The position numbers and the translations under genes were made by a program. Below, in pieces: positions 34,337 to 43,139 of a stretch of 47,118 nt of DNA. The number at the start of each line of letters is the position of its first letter. Position 1 is the first letter of the stretch. Source of the stretch: Mesoaciditoga sp. (lineage in GTDB: Bacteria > Thermotogota > Thermotogae > Mesoaciditogales > Mesoaciditogaceae). Under the pieces are notes generated by a model. The model was given only the letters and a program-made list of their open reading frames with translations, did not search any database and was not told the origin of the DNA. The stretch is taken from NCBI GenBank assembly GCA_015491995.1, contig WGFY01000080.1, forward strand, positions 1-47,118, written 5' to 3'.

Positions 34337-37057
34337 CTACAAATTCTTTGGAATCATAACGATAAAACACGTTCCATTTTCATCACTCTCGACTTTTATT
34401 TTCCCATTATGTTCCTCTTCAACGATCTTCTTACATATTGAAAGCCCTAATCCTGTTCCGTAAGTCTTCGTCGTGTAAAAGGGACGAAATATCCTCTCAA
34501 GTTTATCCGGGGGGATCGGAATTCCGTTATTCCATATTTCAACATATATATTTCCATCGCGTACGTACGTCGTTATTTTCACCTTTCCATCTTCTTCACG
34601 GGCAGCTTCAATGGCATTTTGAATGAGGTTTATCACAACTTCTTTGAAGTGGTTTGGCTCTACCATCGTCATGTCATCTTTCTTCGTGAGATCGAGATCA
34701 AGATCGATCGATTTGACTTCAAGTTTATTTGAGTAAAGCTCCATAGCGTTCATCACTATCATGTTTATGGATTTGTTTTCAAATTTAACGTTCAAATTCG
34801 ATCGGCTGAAATCCAGTGTTTGATTTACTATTCCTTCAAGTCTTCTAGTTTCATTGAGGATGATACCCAAATATCTTGTCATTTTTTCGTCTTTGGTGAT
34901 CTTCTTTGCACGTTGGGCAAATCCACCTATGGCCGACAAGGGATTTCTTATCTCATGGGCAACCCTTGCGGACATTTCTCCAAGTATGGCCAGTCTTTCC
35001 TGAGTTCTGAGTTCGATTTCCAACATGTGTTCTTTCGTCACATCGTCGAACATGGCGATGTATCCCATAATTCGTAAAGTTTCCTTTTCCAAAAGTGGTG
35101 AAAATTTAACGTTTAAAAACATCTCCTTACCATGAAAAAGAAATTTGTAATCGTTCAACGTGATCGTTTCTTTGACGGTGTAAACCTTTTCCGCGACGTT
35201 GAATATATCATAAAATTCCGCTCCAAGTATGTTTACCGTCGAATTCATGACTTTTTCTTTTTTGAATTTGAACAGCTCTTCACTCTTCTCATTCCACTCA
35301 AGGATATGCTTTTCTCTATCAACAACTATTATGGCCACATCCAGGTTTTCGAGGACATTTTGAGAGAAATCCCTCAAGTACTCGACAAACATCTTTTGCT
35401 TTTCGAGGTTGGATGTTTTTTCCTTAAGCTCCGAGTAATTTTTGAGTGATTCTATCGTCAAGCCAACACTCTCAGAGAATATTCTAAGCATTTCTATCAT
35501 ATCATCGTTAACTGGATTGGAAGTGTATTTGTTATCCAATATGATCGCGCCATAAACTTCGCGGCGCCCCATCAACGGTACACATACGAATTCATCGACT
35601 TTCAAAAAGCTCAAGAGGTTCATGAGTTCTTTTCTGCGTTCTTTTGCAAGGGTATGAGTTACGTGCACGATTTTACCACGGTTTATAATCCTATCAAATA
35701 TATAATCTCCCATGTAAGAGAAGGTTCTACCTTTGATAAAATCGTTCAATCCCCCTGAAGATTGCAATGTCATCGCTTCAACTCGTAGATATTGCGAGAA
35801 ATCGGCGTACATGCTTTCATGTTCTTTCGCCGTTTTCCAAGAAGCGGCAACATCATTTTCAGAAACCGGCCCGATCCATTCTTTTGCTTCCAACACCTTG
35901 TCTTCTTCGTTCTTTTCGAGTAACAACGCTCTGTTAAAGCCGAAAGCCATCCCAGAAGTTAATCCTACCAACATAATCCTGTAAACGTTACCGATATCTT
36001 GAGAATTTCTCATGGCTTTCATGATCTTTTGAAGTGCGTTGAGAAGTCTAACCTGTTCTCTTTGGTGCGCTATGTACTCTTCGCTTTGATGTTGAAGCTT
36101 TTTTAGCCTTTTGTTTTCATGCTCGAGTTTAAGGTACAGACCTATTTGGCTCATCGAAAGGCGCATTCTGCTGACGACTGCCATAAGTATTGACAAGTCA
36201 AATTCATCAAAATGGCGATAAGTTCTGTAAAAATCGGTATTTTTACGGTTGAAAAGCATCATGACGGCAATCAATTTTCCTTCATTCATAACCGGTACGC
36301 CAATCACGGATTTGATTTTGAAGCTGAGTACATCTTTAGATGCCCTTGGATCGATTTTAACTCTGGTGGAGAGGAGTGGAGAAGAATTTTTCGCGATCCA
36401 TCCTATCATTCCATGATCGAAATCAACTCGATGTTTCAAGATCTCTTCTTCAGATATCCCTGAGGTGTACGAGATGACAAGTTCCTTTTCTCCGATAAGC
36501 CATATGGCTCCCTTTTCTGCGTTCAACATTCTAACGACGAAGTTTAAAACCGTGTTGTACAGGGTATCGTAATCCATAGGCATTGAATTGAGTGTTGAGT
36601 CCAACCTTTCAAGAGTGGAAAGTTTGTAGATCGTTTCCTCTTTATCTTCCAATTCAAGGCACAATTTCAAAACACTCGATACCATGGAAATCATATCTTT
36701 TTCAGGTGCTATCCCGGCATCAATTGTAACAATTCCCACAAGTTCATCTTCAGAAGAAAGTGGAATGGCTATTTTTTCGCCAAGATTGAAAGAAATCGAC
36801 AAATTACCCGGTAAATCTTGTAATTTCAATTTCGATGATTCCATTTCCAAATCGTTGCTCGAACTCATCATTCTCAGTTGCTTATGTTCTTTTTCATAAA
36901 TGTACAAGCATACATCCTTCGCACCGGTAGCGTTTTTCACAAAGAGCGTCAAGATGCGCAGCATGTCCTCTAAATTTTTCTGATTCAAAATCTCAATTAT
37001 CTGGCTTGCCAAATTCATCGAAAATTCTTTCGAATTCCCTTTTGATCCTTTCGACAT
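34337..37057 (-). CDS. Multi-GAF/PAS sensor histidine kinase
   Basis: 906 residues from an ATG (MSKGSKGNSK) eight bases after GGAG; a shorter start at 37018 is possible. No membrane span is seen, so it is cytoplasmic. Three GAF-type domains occupy roughly 20-140, 155-305 and 345-540, with a coiled linker (MRLSMSQIGLYLKLEHENKR) between; a PAS domain follows near 575-680 (FSQNVLENLDVAIIVVDREK); then the dimerisation box with H701 (VAHEIRNPLSAIGGF) and the HATPase with NLIQNAIEA and GTGLGLSICKKIVEE. This NtrB-like C-terminus should phosphorylate the next gene's product. Confidence 0.9.
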   Translation of the reverse strand: MSKGSKGNSKEFSMNLASQIIEILNQKNLEDMLRILTLFVKNATGAKDVCLYIYEKEHKQLRMMSSSNDLEMESSKLKLQDLPGNLSISFNLGEKIAIPLSSEDELVGIVTIDAGIAPEKDMISMVSSVLKLCLELEDKEETIYKLSTLERLDSTLNSMPMDYDTLYNTVLNFVVRMLNAEKGAIWLIGEKELVISYTSGISEEEILKHRVDFDHGMIGWIAKNSSPLLSTRVKIDPRASKDVLSFKIKSVIGVPVMNEGKLIAVMMLFNRKNTDFYRTYRHFDEFDLSILMAVVSRMRLSMSQIGLYLKLEHENKRLKKLQHQSEEYIAHQREQVRLLNALQKIMKAMRNSQDIGNVYRIMLVGLTSGMAFGFNRALLLEKNEEDKVLEAKEWIGPVSENDVAASWKTAKEHESMYADFSQYLRVEAMTLQSSGGLNDFIKGRTFSYMGDYIFDRIINRGKIVHVTHTLAKERRKELMNLLSFLKVDEFVCVPLMGRREVYGAIILDNKYTSNPVNDDMIEMLRIFSESVGLTIESLKNYSELKEKTSNLEKQKMFVEYLRDFSQNVLENLDVAIIVVDREKHILEWNEKSEELFKFKKEKVMNSTVNILGAEFYDIFNVAEKVYTVKETITLNDYKFLFHGKEMFLNVKFSPLLEKETLRIMGYIAMFDDVTKEHMLEIELRTQERLAILGEMSARVAHEIRNPLSAIGGFAQRAKKITKDEKMTRYLGIILNETRRLEGIVNQTLDFSRSNLNVKFENKSINMIVMNAMELYSNKLEVKSIDLDLDLTKKDDMTMVEPNHFKEVVINLIQNAIEAAREEDGKVKITTYVRDGNIYVEIWNNGIPIPPDKLERIFRPFYTTKTYGTGLGLSICKKIVEEEHNGKIKVESDENGTCFIVMIPKNL

Positions 37058-37439
37058 GGGTTCCACTCCAATACACTTTTTTACACGTGGGACATATTTT
37101 AAAGTTGTTGATGGAAAGATACACTCTGTTTGGCACAAGAACTTTCACCTTTTCTGCCGATGTGCTTGACAACAAAGTATTACATTCCGTACATCGCGAA
37201 AAAAGAACGGCCTCTTTTGAAACGGCGTATCTCTTTTCTAACTCCACCAACTGCTCTCTCCAATTGTCACTGAAGATCAAGAAAGATTCTCCATCATATC
37301 CTTCCCATCTTCTTCTCGATCTTGTAAGGAGAATTCTATCTTTTTCAAACTCACCGTTCCATTTTTTTGTATCAAAGCCAAGCAATCTTAACTTTCTCAT
37401 CAATTTGCCGAGCGTGTTATCACAGAAAAAATTTTTCAT
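36993..37439 (-). CDS. Mut7-C RNase-domain protein with zinc ribbon
   Basis: 148 residues. The opening FFCDNTLGKLMRKLRLLGFD is the PIN-like Mut7-C domain (COG1656), with acidic positions through residue 90; C-terminal CTEC and CPTCKKVYW form a zinc ribbon. These proteins are presumed RNases by fold. The start ATG is ten bases after a TATAAT on the minus strand, so a leaderless transcript is possible. Its 3' end overlaps the histidine kinase gene by 65 bases, tying it to that operon. Confidence 0.88.
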   Translation of the reverse strand: MKNFFCDNTLGKLMRKLRLLGFDTKKWNGEFEKDRILLTRSRRRWEGYDGESFLIFSDNWREQLVELEKRYAVSKEAVLFSRCTECNTLLSSTSAEKVKVLVPNRVYLSINNFKICPTCKKVYWSGTHVERIKREFERIFDEFGKPDN

Positions 37440-37458
37440 CTTGATGATAATTATAGCA

Positions 37459-38025
37459 TCAAACGGGATTTTCCCACTTGTTAAAAAAAGCGAAGGCGTT
37501 CAACTCAACTCTTCTTGACACTTTCTTGGAATATGATTCATCTGCATCGAGTGTTTTATGATAATCCGGATATCCAAGAGGGGTGAGAGAGATAACACGA
37601 AGATCTTTTGGAATGGAGAGAATGGATTTCACACGCTCTTCATTGAAAAGTCCTATCCAGCAAGTTCCAAGCCCAAGTGATACCGCTGCCAACATGAGAT
37701 TTTCCATCGATGCTCCAAAGTCCACCAAATGATAAGGAAGCCCTTCTTTTACACCACTTTTATGTGAATCGGAAATTCCTACGATAACACAGGGAGCGCT
37801 CTTAATCCAAGAATTCACGGATGTCACGGTTTCCACGGCACTTATCTCTTGTAGAATTTCAGGATCATTTACCACCACATATCTAACCGGTTGATCGTTT
37901 TCCCATGAAGGCGCGAGACGAGCCGCATCGAGCACTGTCAATATTTTATCCATGGAAACGGGCGTTGGTTTGTACCTTCTCACACTACTTCTCAACTTTA
38001 TGATGTTTGGGATTTCATCGTACAT
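37459..38025 (-). CDS. Nitroreductase-family flavoprotein
   Basis: 188 residues from an ATG after AAGGTGGTAAC; a longer in-frame reading to 38127 runs through the promoter and is rejected. IKLRSSVRRYKPTPVSMDK is the FMN-binding N-terminus, APSWENDQPVRYVVVND and LAAVSLGLGTCWIG are further family marks. Such enzymes reduce nitro compounds, quinones or flavins using NAD(P)H. No partner gene is clear. It ends 19 bases before the Mut7-C start. Confidence 0.9.
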   Translation of the reverse strand: MYDEIPNIIKLRSSVRRYKPTPVSMDKILTVLDAARLAPSWENDQPVRYVVVNDPEILQEISAVETVTSVNSWIKSAPCVIVGISDSHKSGVKEGLPYHLVDFGASMENLMLAAVSLGLGTCWIGLFNEERVKSILSIPKDLRVISLTPLGYPDYHKTLDADESYSKKVSRRVELNAFAFFNKWENPV

Positions 38026-38052
38026 GTTACCACCTTCTTTCTTGTTACACTC

Positions 38053-38081
38053 ATTATACTCGTCCAACTTTAAGAAGTTAA
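38053..38081 (-). promoter_or_regulatory. Promoter of the nitroreductase gene
   Basis: Minus strand TTAACT (38076-38081) and TATAAT (38053-38058) with a 17-base spacer, about 27 bases before the start codon. The -10 box is perfect. Confidence 0.7.
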
Positions 38082-38133
38082 TCAAAGTGCAAAAAGCCAT
38101 AATTGAATTCGTTATTTTCGCGCACAACGTGAA

Positions 38134-39354
38134 TCAAGTACATTCACCCTTTTTGATCAACGCCACAGACTCTACATGATGTGTCTGTGGAAACATGTCA
38201 ACGAGTTTCACCTTTTCTACAACGTATCCATTTTTCATGAATTCTTTGATATCACGTGCAAAAGTCGTGATGTCACAAGAAACGTAAATTATTTTTCGAG
38301 GTGCCAAAGCGTGGATTTTTTCAACAACTCCCCTTTCAAGTCCAGATCTTGGCGGATCCACAATTACAACGTCAAAATGTGCTTTCTGTTTCCAATCTTG
38401 AACTTTTAAAAGCATAAATTGGCTGTTGGATATACCGTTGATCTTGGCATTTTTACGGGCAATTTGAACAGAAGAAGGAGAGCTCTCCAATCCCACCACC
38501 TTCTCAAACATTTTTGACAGTTGAAGAGAGAAAAAGCCAACACCACAATAAAGGTCTAAAAGCTTTTCTCCAGAACCCACGTATTCTTTTACGATATTCG
38601 CAAGTTCCCTTGCTCCTGAATAATTAACCTGAAAGAAAGCTTTCGCAGGAATTTCGTACTTTACGTTATTTACGTTGATATGCAAAATACCGCTGCCTTT
38701 GTGAATCCTTTGGCGCCCGGCAACGACAACATGTGAATGGTTTTCAAGAGTTACAACGTTGTCTACACTTTCGATTCGCGGAGGTGTTATTTTCTCGCTT
38801 GAGATGAATATCACCATGGTTTTTCCACTTGCTTCCCTGAAAACCACATGTTCGACAGTTGAAGCAAACTTTTCATGTCTTTTCAAGACCTTTTCAACGG
38901 TTGATTTCAACATGTTTAACGGGTCAGATGCCAGCATACATTTCTCTATTTTTATAAAATTGTGTGTACTTTTCTTGAAGAATCCTAATTCTTCATTTTT
39001 GACAGCCATCTCCATCTTATTTCTGTAACCATAAGCTTTTGTTGGGACTATTTCCGGTCTGTTTATGTCTATTTTTGCTACATGCCTCATTTGATCCACG
39101 AAGATATCGGACTTGAGTTTTAATTGTTCCTCGTACTTTATGTTCATCCATTCACATCCACCGCATTTCTCAAAGTACTTACAGAGTGGAATAACTCTGC
39201 TTGCTGATGCCTTGTTCACCCGCTTTATTCTACAGAAGGAAAGATCTTTTTTGTTTTTTTCCACTTCTACATCGACAATTTCTCCAGGATAAGCGCCTTT
39301 GATCAGGTATATCTTTCCGTTTTCTCTCGCCAATGCGAAACCACCAGCGATCAT
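38134..39354 (-). CDS. RNA m5U methyltransferase of the TrmA/RlmD family
   Basis: 406 residues from the ATG at 39354. The N-terminus (GGFALARENGKIYLIKGA, YPGEIVDVEV) is a TRAM domain; CKYFEKCGGCEWM with a later Cys forms the 4Fe-4S site; DLYCGVGFFSLQLSK is the SAM site; DPPRSGLERG and YVSCDITTFARD carry the catalytic Cys. It makes 5-methyluridine in 23S rRNA or tRNA. The ATG has no ribosome site; a CTG five codons upstream (39367-39369) has GGAGAG seven bases before it and adds KIEK, the usual TRAM opening. Confidence 0.9.
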   Translation of the reverse strand: MIAGGFALARENGKIYLIKGAYPGEIVDVEVEKNKKDLSFCRIKRVNKASASRVIPLCKYFEKCGGCEWMNIKYEEQLKLKSDIFVDQMRHVAKIDINRPEIVPTKAYGYRNKMEMAVKNEELGFFKKSTHNFIKIEKCMLASDPLNMLKSTVEKVLKRHEKFASTVEHVVFREASGKTMVIFISSEKITPPRIESVDNVVTLENHSHVVVAGRQRIHKGSGILHINVNNVKYEIPAKAFFQVNYSGARELANIVKEYVGSGEKLLDLYCGVGFFSLQLSKMFEKVVGLESSPSSVQIARKNAKINGISNSQFMLLKVQDWKQKAHFDVVIVDPPRSGLERGVVEKIHALAPRKIIYVSCDITTFARDIKEFMKNGYVVEKVKLVDMFPQTHHVESVALIKKGECT

Positions 39355-39365
39355 TTTTTCTATTT

Positions 39366-41054
39366 TCAGAAATCATCTCTCCAAACTTTAACCCTCAGTG
39401 CCCCGCCGAATTTCGAATTGGAAATTCCCATAGAAATTCCCATTTCCATATTCCAATCGAAAACTTTCCTGTTCACATTGGCACTGAATTTTGTGATATC
39501 GCTTTCATATCTCAAAGCGATTGAACAGCTTGTGCCTCCAAATTCATTTGAATAATTCATAGACAAAGAACGTATGAGCAATTCATGAATTGCCTCTACA
39601 CTACCAAAAAGATTGATCTCTCCAAAAGGAGAATCTAAATTGGCGCTAAGGTAAAGAAGGGAGGTCGATTGCCCTGTTTGAAAATCAGCTGTCCATGTTA
39701 AAGGGGAGAAAGCGAACATGGACGTATCACTCAAAGTAGCCGTGATTTTTTCACAAGTTTGTGTGGATTCTTTTTCCCAATCAATCTCCGTATTGAACTT
39801 TCCAAATGTTCTTGAAATTCTCCATCCTATCGATGAATTACTTACACTCGCTTCAAATGTAATAGGCGTGGAAACGTTTATTTGAGCTTCCAACTCCTTC
39901 CCACCATCTTCAAAATGTTGATGGAGCTTCAAAGAAAAAGGACCATCTTGAAAACTTTGGACGCTTTGAATACCGCCGCTTCCAAAATTCAGGCCAAGAT
40001 ACGAGCTTCCATTTGAAAATTTCATGACAAGGTTTGGATCTTTTCCCACTTGAACTTCAAAATGAGTCTTTGAAGCCTCCAATGAAAAATTCAAACCATT
40101 CAAATTCGAGCTGAAATTCACTTTACCATATGAATTCTTATTGAAAATTGAAAAACCAGCGTTCTCGTTTTCTGCAATTCCCATCGGTTGCCTAAAGCCC
40201 TTGGTCACAAGATACGCTTCAAGAGAGCACTGAGAGTTGAAAAGAGAAAATCTTTTAATCGCTTCAACTTTAAAGGAAGCCGTTGAGTCGATGTTCAAAT
40301 ACCCAACGAGTGAGAAGTTTTGATCGTCATTTCCATCAGCGATTTTGGAACATAAAAAATATTGGTTTGCAGGCGTGGAAAAAATGGTCAAGGCCGATTC
40401 TTCCAACGAATAATTCTCAAGTTTTTCAGTCTTTGCCGCTGTTAACACGTAATATGGAGATGGCTCGTTCATGCTTTGATACTCAATCGTCACGATGTCT
40501 GCGTAAATAAGATTGAATATGAATATCTTACCATTGCCGTAATCGATCTCATATTGATTCGAAGGTATTAAACGGCCATTTACGTAAATGTATACGCTTT
40601 GATAGGCAATGGGACCGAGTAAAAACGGTTGATATGGATCTTTCACGACGAAGACTGTGCGTTTGAGAGAACCTTGTACCTTTCCAAAAGAGATGTTTTT
40701 AGAAGACATCCCAATCACCGCTATTGGTGAAAATCCCAAACCTTTTACCTGAACAGTTCCAAAGCGTAGATCAAGTGGTGTGTAACGTAAAACAAGGGTG
40801 TCTACCGATTGTACGCCTAACTCCCCGTATAGGTAAAGATCTTTTGTGACGTAACCAAACACTTTGTAAGCCATACTCTGCTGTAAAAAAATGCCGTTTG
40901 GGATTCCCATGTATGTGAGGATTGCCGTTGATCCGAAGCCATAAGAAGCATCGATCGACTGGTCTATTTGGATGTTCAGGCCCAAAGAAAGTGTGAAAAA
41001 TTCAAGAATCAAAAACGCTTCCACGAGAAATTTTATGGCCGTTTTCGGCTTCAC
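39366..41054 (-). CDS. Secreted beta-rich protein, likely outer-membrane barrel
   Basis: 562 residues from a GTG after AGGTGAT. A signal peptide (residues 1-26, FLVEAFLILEFFTLSLG) precedes a region with the VNGRLIPSNQYEIDYGNGKI motif seen in surface-display and fimbrial-usher-like beta domains, then a long run of amphipathic strands. It ends VKVWRDDF; the C-terminal Phe fits barrel insertion by BamA. The family is not recognised. An in-frame REP-like palindrome lies at 39572-39599. Its first 53 bases overlap the end of fmt. Confidence 0.75.
   Translation of the reverse strand: MKPKTAIKFLVEAFLILEFFTLSLGLNIQIDQSIDASYGFGSTAILTYMGIPNGIFLQQSMAYKVFGYVTKDLYLYGELGVQSVDTLVLRYTPLDLRFGTVQVKGLGFSPIAVIGMSSKNISFGKVQGSLKRTVFVVKDPYQPFLLGPIAYQSVYIYVNGRLIPSNQYEIDYGNGKIFIFNLIYADIVTIEYQSMNEPSPYYVLTAAKTEKLENYSLEESALTIFSTPANQYFLCSKIADGNDDQNFSLVGYLNIDSTASFKVEAIKRFSLFNSQCSLEAYLVTKGFRQPMGIAENENAGFSIFNKNSYGKVNFSSNLNGLNFSLEASKTHFEVQVGKDPNLVMKFSNGSSYLGLNFGSGGIQSVQSFQDGPFSLKLHQHFEDGGKELEAQINVSTPITFEASVSNSSIGWRISRTFGKFNTEIDWEKESTQTCEKITATLSDTSMFAFSPLTWTADFQTGQSTSLLYLSANLDSPFGEINLFGSVEAIHELLIRSLSMNYSNEFGGTSCSIALRYESDITKFSANVNRKVFDWNMEMGISMGISNSKFGGALRVKVWRDDF
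39572..39599 (-). repeat. REP-like 28-bp palindrome inside a coding sequence
   Basis: Minus strand GTAGAGGC-AATTCATGAATT-GCTCATAC, 25 of 28 bases identical to the intergenic element at 297-324. It is read in frame as VEAIHELLI within the OMP-like protein. The palindrome core is preserved while the outer bases have drifted. Confidence 0.65.
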
Positions 41055-41916
41055 TAAATGCGATCACCTTCTTGGATGGAAATTGAATTCTTTCTATCAT
41101 CACCCCGCCTTCACCACAAGCGATAAGCGCGTGTCCCTTCAAGCTGATCACCTCTCCCGGCTTGCCTTTACTCGTCATGGACAAACCTTTGAAGCCAAAG
41201 AGCTTCACGACTTCGCCATTCAGCTTGGATTTGGCACCAGGTATAGAATCAAACGCACGTATTTTATTTCCAACATTCTCAGCCGGAAGGTTCCAATCCA
41301 CAAACCTTTCTTCCGTGAATATTTTGGAAGCTCGAGAGGATTCTCCAAATTGTGGTTTTAAAGGTGTGCTCGGATCGTCAAGAAAATCTTTCACCAGCTG
41401 ACTTCCAATCTTTGACAATCGCTCGTAAAGGGTGTCGAAAGTATCGTATGGATCTACTTTCACCCTTTTGCTCAAGGCGATGTTTCCGGTATCCATCCCT
41501 TCGTCTATTTTGAAAAGCGTGACGCCCGTTTCCGTGACACCATCCAACAGAGCGTGTTGTATTGGAGCCGCACCACGGTATTTTGGAAGAAGAGAGGCGT
41601 GCACGTTGAAAAATCCAAGCTTAGTGGATGAAAGAAGGGAAGGTTTTAAAAATTGGCCAAAAGCCACGACAACGGCAATTTCCGGGTTTAATTCTCTTAT
41701 CCTTTCAAGCACTTCAGGTGAATTCACATCTTTTGCCTCTAAAAGTGGAATGCCGTGATTTCTTGAAAAATCCGCGACAGGTGTTGACTTGAGCCTTCTT
41801 TTCCTTCCAGCTGGACGAGGTGGCTGGGTTATGACAAGCTGGATCTCATGGTGTTTTACGATCACTTCAAGAGTTTTTATTGAGAAATCGGCAGATCCTA
41901 AAAACAAAACTTTCAC
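41002..41916 (-). CDS. fmt: Methionyl-tRNA formyltransferase
   Basis: 304 residues from a GTG seven bases after GGAGG; an ATG further upstream lies before the site. MKVLFLGSADFS starts the formyl-THF-binding fold, FFNVHASLLPKYRGAAPIQ carries the Asn/His catalytic pair, and DEGMDTGNI the Asp. The C-terminal OB-like domain is present. It formylates Met-tRNA for initiation. The usual neighbour def is not here; downstream is the OMP-like gene with a 53-base overlap. Confidence 0.95.
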   Translation of the reverse strand: MKVLFLGSADFSIKTLEVIVKHHEIQLVITQPPRPAGRKRRLKSTPVADFSRNHGIPLLEAKDVNSPEVLERIRELNPEIAVVVAFGQFLKPSLLSSTKLGFFNVHASLLPKYRGAAPIQHALLDGVTETGVTLFKIDEGMDTGNIALSKRVKVDPYDTFDTLYERLSKIGSQLVKDFLDDPSTPLKPQFGESSRASKIFTEERFVDWNLPAENVGNKIRAFDSIPGAKSKLNGEVVKLFGFKGLSMTSKGKPGEVISLKGHALIACGEGGVMIERIQFPSKKVIAFSEAENGHKISRGSVFDS

Positions 41917-41976
41917 GATGGCACCTCCGTACAAATTGTCGAATTGTGTTGTCCACATCGAACAAAAATCTTTAAA

Positions 41977-42006
41977 AGTATACCTTAAAAAGTATGAAAT
42001 TCACAA
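41977..42006 (-). promoter_or_regulatory. Possible promoter of fmt
   Basis: Minus strand TTGTGA (42001-42006) and TATACT (41977-41982), 18 bases apart, about 60 bases before the GTG. The -10 box matches at five of six positions. Confidence 0.45.
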
Positions 42007-42081
42007 AAAAAGGTGTAAAATTCAAATGTAGATCATCGTTAAATTAAGAAAAATATCTTATTCTAAAAAGGGGTGAATGAT

Positions 42082-42381
42082 ATGCCAAGTTTTGAAAATC
42101 CATTTGCCGGTTTAAAAAGTGGGAAGAAGCTTACACATGAAGAGCTTGTAAGAGCCATAAGGTTCATGATAGCGGCCGAATATGAGGCTGTGCAGCTTTA
42201 CATGCAACTTGCGGAATCCGTGGACAACAAACTCGCGCAAGAAGTCTTAAAAGATATCGCAGATGAAGAACGTGTACACGCTGGAGAGTTTCTTAGGCTT
42301 CTTAAAGAACTTGCACCGGATGAAGAAAAATTGTATTCCGAAGGTGCGAAAGAGGTAGAGGAAGAAATAGAAAAATTATGA
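42082..42381 (+). CDS. Encapsulated-ferritin-like / rubrerythrin-type small protein
   Basis: 99 residues from the ATG after GGGGTGAATG; a GTG three codons earlier overlaps the site. Two helices carry the iron-binding pattern: E33 and E35 (AAEYEAVQLY) and E62, E63, H66 (DEERVHAGEF). This matches the EncFtn-like domain that in some archaea and Thermotogota forms the N-terminus of encapsulin or its cargo. It should oxidise and hold iron as a dimer. No encapsulin shell gene follows. An acidic tail (EEEIEKL) closes the protein. Confidence 0.78.
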   Translation: MPSFENPFAGLKSGKKLTHEELVRAIRFMIAAEYEAVQLYMQLAESVDNKLAQEVLKDIADEERVHAGEFLRLLKELAPDEEKLYSEGAKEVEEEIEKL

Positions 42382-42413
42382 TTCATACTTTTGTCGCAGG
42401 TGGTGAATTTTGA

Positions 42414-43094
42414 ATGTGTAGAATGATAGGATTTATAGCAAGTGAAGACGTCAGTGTTTCTCCATACTTTGAAGCGCTGAAATTTCAAGCTGAGCATGGA
42501 AACCACTCTCCTCACAAAGATGGATGGGGATACGCAACTTACAGGGAAGAAGAGTTCAATTTCAAAAAGAGTTTAAGACCTATTTGGAAGGATATTTACA
42601 ATGGTCCTGACAAGTCGGAAACGGCAGTTCTTCATGCCAGGCAAGCAAGCCCTTCAACGCCTCTTGTGTACCAAAATGCTCACCCTTTCATCTTTCAAAT
42701 CGATGGAAAGATATGGTCTTTCGTGCACAACGGCTCGATCAACGGAATTCCTGAAAGGTGGGGAAAGGAGCTTGATTCAAAAATATATGCGAATCTAATC
42801 GAAGAAAAGCTTAAAAAGGGCAACTCTCCTGTTGAAAGTGTGAAAAGAGTTGTTGAAAAGATAAGGTCGAAATGTGAATTCACTGCGATAAACGCTTTTT
42901 TAGCCACTTCTGACCATTTTTTGGCTATAAGATATTCGGATAAATCTCATAAACTCTTTTATCATGGCGATGAAAGCGTTTTTGAACTTTCGACAGAAGC
43001 TGTAAAAGAAGATTGGGTGGAGATGAAGAATCCAAGCATGATACTCTCTCAAAGAAAAGAAGGAAAGATTGGATTTCAAATACTCGAGCTCTGA
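42414..43094 (+). CDS. Class II glutamine amidotransferase (YafJ/EgtC-like)
   Basis: 226 residues. MCRMIGF exposes the N-terminal Cys2 nucleophile; HKDGWGYATY, HARQASPSTP and FVHNGSING complete the Ntn-type glutaminase site that frees ammonia from glutamine. No synthase domain is fused, as in YafJ and EgtC proteins. The acceptor reaction is unknown. It lies 32 bases after the ferritin-like gene and 45 before the first solute-binding protein, so co-transcription is plausible. Confidence 0.88.
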   Translation: MCRMIGFIASEDVSVSPYFEALKFQAEHGNHSPHKDGWGYATYREEEFNFKKSLRPIWKDIYNGPDKSETAVLHARQASPSTPLVYQNAHPFIFQIDGKIWSFVHNGSINGIPERWGKELDSKIYANLIEEKLKKGNSPVESVKRVVEKIRSKCEFTAINAFLATSDHFLAIRYSDKSHKLFYHGDESVFELSTEAVKEDWVEMKNPSMILSQRKEGKIGFQILEL

Positions 43095-43139
43095 TAGAAT
43101 CTGATAGAGCTTGATATCTTTGAAAATGGGGGTGATTTT

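Noticed and set aside
33958-34340. T-box riboswitch in front of ileS
   Set aside because: ileS starts four bases after a response-regulator gene; no T-box sequence, specifier stem or terminator is present.
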